From Limosilactobacillus fermentum (GTDB lineage Bacteria; Bacillota; Bacilli; Lactobacillales; Lactobacillaceae): a stretch of DNA of 64,000 nucleotides. A program made the position numbers and the translations under genes. Every line of letters starts with the position of its first letter. Position 1 is the first letter of the stretch. The notes under the pieces are model-generated. The model was not told the DNA's origin. It searched no databases and saw nothing but the letters and a program-made list of their open reading frames with translations. Below are positions 27,470 through 34,457 of this stretch, one piece after another. Location of the stretch: contig NZ_CP040910.1 in the NCBI RefSeq assembly GCF_013394085.1, forward strand, positions 1,823,975 to 1,887,974, in the 5' to 3' direction.

Positions 27470-28417
27470 ATGACCCACGATATTACTGTAATTGGCTCCA
27501 ACATGATGGAATTAACGACCGATATTGACCGCATGCCTAAGTTAGGGGAAACTGTTAGCGCCCCAAGTTTTCACATGGCCTTTGGGGGAAAGGGGGCTAA
27601 CCAAGCTTACGCCGCCGCTCAACTAGGCTCCTCAGTGGCCATGATTTCAAAGGTGGGCTCCGACAGTCTTGGTCAAGCCTACTTGGAACACTTCCAACAG
27701 AGCGGCATTGACATTACGGGCGTTAGCGTCGGTAACCAAAGTAATGGAGTGGCGCCATGCTTCATCCAAGGCAATATGAACAGTATCATCGTGGTTCAAG
27801 GGGCTAACAGTGAGTTAACGCCAGACGTTCTTGATCAATACACCGATCTCATCAAAAGCTCCAAAATGGTTATCTTGCAACAAGAGATTTCGCTGGCAAC
27901 GGACTACCGAGCCATTGACCTAGCTGAACAATTCCATGTTCCGGTGATGCTAAACCCAGCTCCCGCGAATGATAACGTTGACTTAGAACACATCACCAAG
28001 TGCGAGTTTTACTCTCCAAACGAAACGGAACTCGGTCGTCTCACCCACCTGCCGGTAGAATCTATCGACCAAATTAAAGACGCTGCCCATTCCCTTGTTG
28101 ACCAAGGGGTTAAAAACGTAATCGTCACAATCGGAAGTCGAGGAGCACTCTGGGTTTGTGCGGATCATGAAGAGCTCATCCCCTCTTACAAAGTCAATGC
28201 CGTCGACTCCATCGGGGCTGGCGACTCATTCGTGGGGGCCTTTGCCCACTACTACACGAATGGTGAAGACATCCCAACTACTTTAAGGCACGCCAACGCC
28301 TACGCCGCCGTTACCGTAACGATGTCCGGAAGCCAAACCTCGTACCCATCCGCAGCCGAATTACCTCAGCTACAAGAGCAACTGGGCATCACCGTCGACC
28401 CGACTCAACTTGCTTAA
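27470..28417 (+). CDS. PfkB-family sugar kinase (inferred deoxyribokinase)
   Basis: 315 residues from ATG 27470 (AAGGAG 8 nt upstream; an in-frame GTG at 27461 overlaps that site and is rejected). Motif 1 [17 protein letters not shown], motif 2 VDSIGAGDSFVGAF with the catalytic Asp near 247, and NPAPAND, SPNETELGRL. Ribokinase-like, but a separate rbsK exists. Co-transcription with deoC and a mutarotase-like gene points to 2-deoxyribose phosphorylation (DeoK role). Ribose or another pentose remains possible. A bidirectional terminator follows. Confidence 0.82.
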   Translation: MTHDITVIGSNMMELTTDIDRMPKLGETVSAPSFHMAFGGKGANQAYAAAQLGSSVAMISKVGSDSLGQAYLEHFQQSGIDITGVSVGNQSNGVAPCFIQGNMNSIIVVQGANSELTPDVLDQYTDLIKSSKMVILQQEISLATDYRAIDLAEQFHVPVMLNPAPANDNVDLEHITKCEFYSPNETELGRLTHLPVESIDQIKDAAHSLVDQGVKNVIVTIGSRGALWVCADHEELIPSYKVNAVDSIGAGDSFVGAFAHYYTNGEDIPTTLRHANAYAAVTVTMSGSQTSYPSAAELPQLQEQLGITVDPTQLA

Positions 28418-28424
28418 CTGAAAC

Positions 28425-28466
28425 AAAAGACCAGTGGTTCAAATCTGCGAACCACTGGTCTTTTTG
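28425..28466. terminator. Bidirectional terminator between kinase and permease
   Basis: AAAAGACCAGTGGTTC ... GAACCACTGGTCTTTTT, perfect stem, 8-nt loop, serving two convergent genes. Confidence 0.92.
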
Positions 28467-28476
28467 TGTCATAATC

Positions 28477-29910
28477 TTATTTTGCATTCTTTTCCGCCAT
28501 CCGGTTCAAATAAGACCAAATTTGTGGTCGATACCGGCGAAGCCCATACAACGCTACCAAGTAGATAACGATACAAAGCCCAATCCAAACCGGATTCTGG
28601 GAAATAAAGGCCGCAAATATAAGGGCGTTTACCGGCCGGGCAATTAGATTGAAGCTAGTAATCAAGACTACCCCGGCTGGAATCGCCACCCCATTGTGAG
28701 AAACCGTACCGGTGTAGATAGTTCCTAACCAACTGGAGGCGTACAGCCCCAATGAGAACCAAACAATTCCGTTGGCAATCACCTTTAAAATATTGCCACG
28801 AGTAACGGCGACGATCGATTCAACCATGAAGGGCAACGATATTAAATCAACTACCGGTAGAGTCCGATTCCCCGGTAAGATGAAGGCGATTACCACAATA
28901 ATCGGTATTAGAATCACCCCGGCAATGATTGTAGCTGGCTCCCCGTAACCAACCCCATCATCAACACCAAGGAACCACCGTTTTTTATCGTGAATAGCAT
29001 CGATTTCTTTTCCTTGCTCAGCCACTTCCTTTTTGCGATTCTTGTCAATCTCTTCAGCCAATGGCGCGAAGGCTTTGGCAAAGACTCCGGTCACCAGCGG
29101 GAAAATTGTCATTACGGCAGCTAGCTGCACGGCAAACTGGAGGATTTGTCCCCAAGCTTTGATAGTTCCTAAACTATGGAGATTCCCTAGGATACCGATA
29201 ATTAACCCTAACAACGCCCCTAAGGTCGTCGGTTCCCCAAACACGCCTAACTTATTCTTAAAGTATTCCGGAGTCACCTTAACCTTGTTGAAGCCGAGTA
29301 GGTTCCACAGTGGATCCAAAAGAATTGCCGGGATGGTCTGCTCAATGTTATGCGGGGCCGCCACCGTAGCGTTTTTGACCCCATAGTAATCTGACCATCG
29401 ATCTGCCTGAACTTCCGCCAACACTAAGGAATACAGGAGCATAAAAAAGGACAACCCCATCGACAACCAAAAGTTGTGGGTAACATAGTAGGCCATCGTC
29501 CCCCAAATCATGAAACCAAAGTTGTTCCATAAGTTAGAGGCCATAAAGACTTTAGTGATTCCCAAGGCAAAGATCAGCAATTCAAACAGAAGCCCGAACA
29601 CAAAGAAAGCCAGGCCTACAGTTGACCCAAAGCTAGCTAGAGACCCGGCTTGCCAGCCAATGTCGACCACCGGGAGTTTAATTCCGGTAGTACTCACCAT
29701 CTGCTTAATAATCTTAGTGACCACCGGTGTGAATTCTGAAATGATCCAACCAAAACCCGTCAGCCCCACCCCGGCGTAAAGGGCGCTCATCATTGCCATT
29801 TTGGGTTGAACCTTTAAGAAAAGGGCGATGATAAAAATCATCACCGGGACGACAACGCTAGCCCCAAACGCCGTAAAAAAGGCATTGACATCTTGAAACA
29901 TATTTTCCAC
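28477..29910 (-). CDS. Orphan EIIC-Gat-type sugar permease
   Basis: 477 residues, a PTS galactitol-family membrane domain (EIIC-GAT fold): FTAFGASVVVPVMIFIIALF, SALYAGVGLTGFGWII, GEPATIIAGVILIPIIVV and about nine to ten membrane segments. No EIIA or EIIB partner lies anywhere in the window. It sits beside deoC, a mutarotase-like gene and a sugar kinase, convergent with them, and divergent from a LacI regulator. Inference: it may act without PTS phosphorylation as a deoxyribose facilitator whose substrate is phosphorylated by the kinase; IIA/IIB supplied from another locus is the alternative. Confidence 0.83.
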   Translation of the reverse strand: MENMFQDVNAFFTAFGASVVVPVMIFIIALFLKVQPKMAMMSALYAGVGLTGFGWIISEFTPVVTKIIKQMVSTTGIKLPVVDIGWQAGSLASFGSTVGLAFFVFGLLFELLIFALGITKVFMASNLWNNFGFMIWGTMAYYVTHNFWLSMGLSFFMLLYSLVLAEVQADRWSDYYGVKNATVAAPHNIEQTIPAILLDPLWNLLGFNKVKVTPEYFKNKLGVFGEPTTLGALLGLIIGILGNLHSLGTIKAWGQILQFAVQLAAVMTIFPLVTGVFAKAFAPLAEEIDKNRKKEVAEQGKEIDAIHDKKRWFLGVDDGVGYGEPATIIAGVILIPIIVVIAFILPGNRTLPVVDLISLPFMVESIVAVTRGNILKVIANGIVWFSLGLYASSWLGTIYTGTVSHNGVAIPAGVVLITSFNLIARPVNALIFAAFISQNPVWIGLCIVIYLVALYGLRRYRPQIWSYLNRMAEKNAK

Positions 29911-29960
29911 CCCATCTGCTAGTGTACATTGAAAATAAATATATAAATCCCTCGATAAAT

Positions 29961-29974
29961 CATTAGTGCTAATG
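29961..29974. promoter_or_regulatory. Candidate LacI-family operator
   Basis: CATTAGTGCTAATG, arms CATTAG/CTAATG, in the divergent region between the permease and the LacI regulator. Probably the binding site of the adjacent regulator. Confidence 0.55.
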
Positions 29975-29990
29975 TTATTCTAACTCTAGA

Positions 29991-30006
29991 AGAAAGCGTT
30001 TCCCAA
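29991..30006. promoter_or_regulatory. cre site, permease/LacI divergent region
   Basis: Reverse strand reads TTGGGAAACGCTTTCT, matching the CcpA consensus with one weak outer base. It implies catabolite control of the permease and/or the regulator. Confidence 0.6.
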
Positions 30007-30098
30007 CTAAAAGCCGTTATTTTACCGGATAAGACGCTAACTAATTTAACATATTTAATTCAACTCTCTAAATTTTATGCACTCGAGGGGGCAGCATC

Positions 30099-31103
30099 GT
30101 GGAAAAACTAACAATTAACGACATTGCCAAACTAGCGGGGGTTTCAACGGCCACCGTCTCCAACTTTCTAAACCACAATTACGGCAAGATGTCTGCCAAA
30201 ACTCGTGCCCACGTGGCTAAAATTATCACTGAACATAACTACCACCCCAATAGCGTCGCCCGCGATCTCGCAAAAAACGACAATAAAACAATTGGGGTTT
30301 CAATTGCTGACATCACCAATCCCTTCTCCGCCACCGTCCTTTCTGGAATCTCGGCGGTTTTTAATCAAGCGGGTTACCGGATGATCTTCACCAATGCTGA
30401 TAATGATCAGGATACCGAAACTAGCAATATCCTACGGCTCCAAGCTCAAAACGTGGCTGGTATCATCATTGATCCAGTTAATCCCGACAATCCAATTTAC
30501 CAGACTCTCTCCAATAACGACATCGTGATGTTCGACCGCCAGATGGAGACTCTAACCTTTGATTCCGTCGCCACCAATAATACGGAGGCAGTTGAAGAAA
30601 TGACCAAGCGGATGATAATTGCAGGCTACGACGAACTCTACTTTGTCTCTTGGCCACTAGAAAAGGTCAGTACCCGTATCAAACGGTACCAGGGCTTTTT
30701 ACGTGCCATACGTTACCCTGACGGTACCCATCTAATTCCGGTCCCTTACCCTGGTCAATCAGAATCGCTAGTAACTTTCCAAACCCAAATCAAACGGATC
30801 ATGGAGCAGCGCGGGAATAAGAAAGTGGGTTTCTTTACGATGAACGCTAGCGTCTTTGTCCAACTACTGCAAACCATGCAACACAACAACTACACCTACC
30901 CGACCGATTACGGGGTCGCCACCTACGAAGAGTTTGACTGGATGACCGTCATGCGTCCCGGGATCTCTTGCATCCGTCAGGACTCCCGGCGAATTGGGAC
31001 TGACGCCGCGAAACTCTTGAAAAAGAAGTTAGAAACTAAAGAAGGTGGCGTTCCAACCACCCACATCATTCCAACGACCCTGATTATTCGCGATAGCTTT
31101 TGA
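30099..31103 (+). CDS. LacI-family transcription regulator
   Basis: 334 residues from a GTG start at 30099 with GAGGGGGC just upstream. Classic N-terminal HTH and hinge (INDIAKLAGVSTATVSNFLNHN, 5-26), then a periplasmic-binding-like effector domain (ISIADITNPFSATVLSGI, FTNADNDQDTET, IIIDPVNPDNP, and VATYEEFDWMTVMRPGISCIRQ near the end). Divergent from the EIIC-type permease with a palindromic operator between them, so it probably controls that permease and perhaps the deo genes. The effector sugar is not deducible. Repeat copy 2 begins immediately after its stop codon. Confidence 0.9.
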   Translation: MEKLTINDIAKLAGVSTATVSNFLNHNYGKMSAKTRAHVAKIITEHNYHPNSVARDLAKNDNKTIGVSIADITNPFSATVLSGISAVFNQAGYRMIFTNADNDQDTETSNILRLQAQNVAGIIIDPVNPDNPIYQTLSNNDIVMFDRQMETLTFDSVATNNTEAVEEMTKRMIIAGYDELYFVSWPLEKVSTRIKRYQGFLRAIRYPDGTHLIPVPYPGQSESLVTFQTQIKRIMEQRGNKKVGFFTMNASVFVQLLQTMQHNNYTYPTDYGVATYEEFDWMTVMRPGISCIRQDSRRIGTDAAKLLKKKLETKEGGVPTTHIIPTTLIIRDSF

Positions 31104-31228
31104 TGGAAGTGCGAACCAACCTCCTCAACAGGCCGTTGGGCTAAGCTAGGGCAGGGGTTGATGCGGTTAAGCATCGTTCTCTGCCCGTACTTAGCCACTA
31201 GGCCTGTGGTTGGGGAGCACGTTATCCG
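31104..31228 (+). repeat. ERIC-like palindromic repeat, copy 2
   Basis: Full copy: outer arms GTGCGAACCAACC/GGTTGGGGAGCAC, lower stem ACAGGCC/GGCCTGT, middle GGCTAAG/CTTAGCC, apical GATGC/GCATC. A clear case in which all four stems pair. Confidence 0.9.
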
Positions 31229-31252
31229 TCTAACCTTCATCAATACTGTAAC

Positions 31253-31290
31253 AAGCTGGGAGAAAGCTCGATTTTCTCTCAGCTTTTTTG
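31253..31290. terminator. Intrinsic terminator after the LacI gene
   Basis: AAGCTGGGAGAAA ... TTTCTCTCAGCTTTTTT. Upstream repeat copy 2 lies between the gene and this terminator. Confidence 0.85.
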
Positions 31291-31373
31291 ATGGGACAAA
31301 AATTCCTCCACCGCTAAAATTTGCATCCCCCCCAGATTTGGTGACACGACAAATATTTAGATTTGCGCAAAAC

Positions 31374-31479
31374 GAAAGTGCGTACCAACGCCGTGGGCTA
31401 GGCTAGATCAAATGGTTGGTGCGCCAACACCGTTCCTTGCCCGTACTTAACCACTAGGCCCGTGGTTAAGACCGCGTAA
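31374..31479 (+). repeat. ERIC-like repeat, copy 3 (degenerate)
   Basis: Shorter 5' arm and diverged ends, but the core GGTTGGTGCGCCAACACCGT (apical GGTG/CACC) and CCGTACTTAACCACTAGGCC are intact. The remaining gap sequence (31291-31373 and 31480-31570) shows no gene. Confidence 0.75.
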
Positions 31480-31570
31480 TCTTGCGTAAATTTGCAGATT
31501 TGTCCTGTCCTCATTTTTCACGCCAGTATAACACCCAGGTATTTTCCGTTGGAGTCCATTCAAACCTAAC

Positions 31571-31607
31571 CAAAAAACCAGACCAATCAACATCTGATCG
31601 GTCTGGC
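31571..31607 (-). terminator. Terminator of the YjeM-type permease
   Basis: Minus strand CCAGACCGATCA-N4-TTGATTGGTCTGG followed by TTTTTTGG. Confidence 0.85.
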
Positions 31608-31656
31608 ACGGCAATTGATTTAGTTAGCAAACATGGCGGGGTTGGCTGCCACGCTC

Positions 31657-33162
31657 TTATTCATTCGGGTCAACGTTGTGGCGACGGGCTGAAATTTGGT
31701 AAAAGACCAGTGCCACGATAGCAAAGAAGAACGGTCCAGCGATCGTCCAAAAGGCGGTCTGGTAGTCGTGTTCCAGCAGCGGTTGAACGAAGGTAAAGAG
31801 AATCCCGACGATCAGGATAATTTCCACCACCACGACTAAAATATTGGTCCACAGTCGGTTCTTAAAGACCACGAACGGGTAGTCCAGGTTCTTCTTTTTG
31901 AAAAACGGGAACGCCCCGACCAAGAAGAGGTACGGGAAGCAAGTGGAAACGTTGGCCATGTCGGTTAAAATCGTGTAAAAGCCCTGAGCGGCATTACCCC
32001 CGAAGGCCACTAAGAAGACGATTACGCACACGACGATCGCCTGTAGCCACATGGCGTTAGCGGGCATCCCAGCCTTATTTAGCTTGGTCAACTTAGCTGG
32101 CCAAAGCTTCGGGTCGGACCCCAGGATAAAGGCCTTAATTGGCGAGTACATTAGGATAAACAGGGCACCTAAGAAGCCGACCGTCTGAGCGATCGCCACG
32201 ATCCGGGTCATCGTTACCCCAAAGCCTAAGGCCGCGGCGTGCGACCAGCCGAGGGCGGTCCCCGTTTCAACCCCAATATCATTGAAAATGGCGTAGGTAA
32301 CGTTCCCCAGGTTGGTGGCGTTGGTCCCCAGGTTATCGTGGTAGTTAACCGACCAGCCGACCATGAAGATCATCAAAACGTAGGCGCCGATCGTAAAGAC
32401 CGAAGCAATGATCAACCCACGCGGAAAGGTCTTTTGCGGGTTATCCATGCTGTCGGTTACCGACCCCAGCGATTCCATCCCCCCGTAAGCGAAGATGGCG
32501 TAAACCACGAAGGAAACAATGGCGATCGGGGTTTGGAACTGCGGGTTGGGCGAAGTGATAAAGGTCTTGAGGCCATGAATCGGTTCGGCCAACTGGAAGT
32601 GGTTGGCAAACAAGACGGTGAAGGACACCACGATGAAGATAATGTTAACGGCAATTGTGAAGATCCCACCGAGCGACCCGATCCGGGCGATCGCGTTCAT
32701 CCCCCGCGACGATAAGAAGGTGATCGCCAGGATTAAAATGATCCCCAAGATCCCGATCGTTTCCGTCGACGAGAGGCCCATCACCCGCCAAGACTGGGTG
32801 GTGTCCTTTCCAAAGATCAGGGCCGAGAAGGTAATCCAGATCCGCGAGGACGTCGAAACCATCCACACGATCCAGGACGCCAGCCAAACGAAGGTCCCGA
32901 CAAAGGCCCACCGTTCCCCAATCGAACCGGCCAGCCAGGAGTAAATCCCCCCCTTAGCTTCCTTAAAGGCGGACCCGTACTCGGCCATCATTAAGCCGCA
33001 CGGGAAGAAGAACAAGATCCCGGCCAAAGCGTACCAGATGATACTGCCGTACCCCATCTGCAAGTAGGCGTTGGACACATTCCCAAAGCCAAAGATGGCG
33101 GTGATGATCATCGTAACCAGCCCGAAGGTCGTAATCTTCTTGCTGGAACCATTGTTATCCAT
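31657..33162 (-). CDS. APC-superfamily amino-acid permease (YjeM/GadC-like)
   Basis: 501 residues from ATG 33162, which has GGAGG 8 nt upstream; the longer frame starts inside that ribosome site. About 12 membrane segments. N-terminal LVTMIITAIFGFGNVSNAYL and GIYSWLAGSIGERWAFVGTFVW fit the glutamate/GABA antiporter-like YjeM group of the APC superfamily. The substrate is unknown; amino acid exchange is inferred from the family. Transcribed alone between a terminator and the tandem repeat block upstream. Confidence 0.85.
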   Translation of the reverse strand: MDNNGSSKKITTFGLVTMIITAIFGFGNVSNAYLQMGYGSIIWYALAGILFFFPCGLMMAEYGSAFKEAKGGIYSWLAGSIGERWAFVGTFVWLASWIVWMVSTSSRIWITFSALIFGKDTTQSWRVMGLSSTETIGILGIILILAITFLSSRGMNAIARIGSLGGIFTIAVNIIFIVVSFTVLFANHFQLAEPIHGLKTFITSPNPQFQTPIAIVSFVVYAIFAYGGMESLGSVTDSMDNPQKTFPRGLIIASVFTIGAYVLMIFMVGWSVNYHDNLGTNATNLGNVTYAIFNDIGVETGTALGWSHAAALGFGVTMTRIVAIAQTVGFLGALFILMYSPIKAFILGSDPKLWPAKLTKLNKAGMPANAMWLQAIVVCVIVFLVAFGGNAAQGFYTILTDMANVSTCFPYLFLVGAFPFFKKKNLDYPFVVFKNRLWTNILVVVVEIILIVGILFTFVQPLLEHDYQTAFWTIAGPFFFAIVALVFYQISARRHNVDPNE

Positions 33163-33251
33163 CAAAATATCCTCCAATCGATTTTAAAAAATAAACATAC
33201 ACCCCTATTATAGTCCTATTTGACTAGATTTAAACGAATAATTATGCATTT

Positions 33252-33374
33252 ATGATTGAGTACGACCCAACCATTGGGCAGGCCGTGGGCTAAGGATAGG
33301 CTACAGGTTAGCGCGTCAGCGATGTTCTGTGGCCAGGCTTAGCCACTAGGTCTGCGGTTGGGGAGCACGTTATC
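33252..33374 (+). repeat. ERIC-like repeat, copy 4 (first of a tandem block)
   Basis: Full copy ending GGGAGCACGTTATC. Apical segment TTAGCGCG-TCAGCGATG. It differs from copies 5 and 6 at several positions. Confidence 0.88.
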
Positions 33375-33375
33375 T

Positions 33376-33616
33376 TTGGAAGTGCGGACCAACCATTGGC
33401 AGGCCGTGGGCTAAGGATAGGGCACAGGTTAGCGCGCCAGCGGTGTTCTATGGCCAGACTTAGCCACTAGGCCTGCGGTTGGGGAGCACGTTATCTTTGG
33501 AAGTGCGGACCAACCATTGGCAGGCCGTGGGCTAAGGATAGGGCACAGGTTAGCGCGCCAGCGGTGTTCTATGGCCAGACTTAGCCACTAGGCCTGCGGT
33601 TGGGGAGCACGTTATC
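33376..33616 (+). repeat. ERIC-like repeats, copies 5 and 6, 121-bp tandem duplicate
   Basis: Two head-to-tail copies (33376-33495 and 33497-33616) that appear identical over about 120 bp, spaced 121 bp apart. The middle stem GGCTAAG/CTTAGCC and lower AGGCC/GGCCT pair perfectly, with apical TAGCGCG-CCA-GCGGTG. Identity suggests very recent amplification. Confidence 0.9.
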
Positions 33617-33684
33617 CAAGAAGTATGACCTAACCTTCTCGACAGGCTGTATGACTAAGCGAGGTACGTTATCTGTGTAATAGT
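33617..33684 (+). repeat. ERIC-like repeat, copy 7 (internally deleted)
   Basis: Starts AAGTATGACCTAACCTTC and the TGACTAAG core, then jumps to GTACGTTATCTGTG. The whole apical part is missing. Confidence 0.7.
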
Positions 33685-33720
33685 GAAAAAGACCATCCCG
33701 AGGCGGAATGGTCTTTTTCA
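33685..33720 (-). terminator. Terminator of the small membrane protein gene (duplicated sequence)
   Basis: GAAAAAGACCATCCC-GAGGC-GGAATGGTCTTTTTC. It is almost identical, including the following CACATTTTTTACA, to the terminator at 34388. Confidence 0.88.
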
Positions 33721-33743
33721 CATTTTTTACACTGTTAAGTACA

Positions 33744-34178
33744 TTAAGCGTGTGCGTGGGGCGCCGTTGGATGCGAGTTAGTGTTAGATGTGGCGGAGAC
33801 GGTGGACGTAGCTACCGGCTTGTAGCCCTCTTCGGTCAGTACCTTGACGTACAGGCGGTGCCAAGAAATGACGCACCAAACACAAAAATAAATGTCCAGT
33901 AGAGTAGCAAGACCGTTCCCAAAACTACCCAATAAGAACATCAAGACAAGTCCTACTACCCAAACGTAAAGCGTGTATTTGAAGATTTCACCAAAGAGGC
34001 GGGGTGTTTTATAACGGGACGTACACAAAGCATAAATCCAAGTAAAGATCGCTAAGTAGGTTGGTCCGTCGTACTTATCCTCTTTTACGTCACCGGCAGC
34101 GTTGACCATCTTAATGTCGTCCTTGTTGCTTTCGAAGTTAACCAGTTCCTTGAGGTCCTCTTTAACATTAATTTTCAT
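33744..34178 (-). CDS. Small membrane protein of unknown function
   Basis: 144 residues, not recognised. The start is supported by GGGGGAGAACACC before the ATG. The N-terminal 45 residues are charged and probably cytoplasmic (MKINVKEDLKELVNFESNKD). Hydrophobic segments follow at about 41-52, 66-82 and 88-106, then a Ser/Thr/Asn/His-rich tail ending HPTAPHAHA, which could bind metal. It has its own terminator, nearly identical to that of the neighbouring phosphoketolase gene. Its layout, with a short soluble head and two or three membrane helices, resembles many uncharacterised lactobacillar membrane proteins. No function assigned. Confidence 0.7.
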   Translation of the reverse strand: MKINVKEDLKELVNFESNKDDIKMVNAAGDVKEDKYDGPTYLAIFTWIYALCTSRYKTPRLFGEIFKYTLYVWVVGLVLMFLLGSFGNGLATLLDIYFCVWCVISWHRLYVKVLTEEGYKPVATSTVSATSNTNSHPTAPHAHA

Positions 34179-34387
34179 GGTGTTCTCCCCCTTTTCCCTG
34201 CGTTAGTCCAGATCCCCAATCCTTAATTGACCTAACACACAAAATAGTGACTTTAACCTACTAAAACACCTTTTGATAATTTTATTTATCTTACTTATAA
34301 GATAAAATTAATAATAAAAGTTTCAACCCCTCCACATTAAATAATCAAAATTATTATTTTGTTTTGCGTAGTATTTCATTTTGAAAA

Positions 34388-34424
34388 CAAAAAAAGACCA
34401 CCCCGAGGCGGGATGGTCTTTTTC
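34388..34424 (-). terminator. Terminator of phosphoketolase
   Basis: AAAAAAGACCACCCC-GAGGC-GGGATGGTCTTTTTC followed by CACATTTTTTACA, a near copy of the terminator at 33685. The rest of the 34179-34457 gap is AT-rich promoter-type DNA of the small membrane gene with no other feature. Confidence 0.9.
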
Positions 34425-34457
34425 ACATTTTTTACAATGCTGTTAAGTCAATCGTTG

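Noticed and set aside
33252..33684. Tandem repeats considered as a CRISPR array
   Set aside because: The unit is about 121 bp and repeats head to tail without unique spacers; each unit is itself a long palindrome found singly elsewhere.
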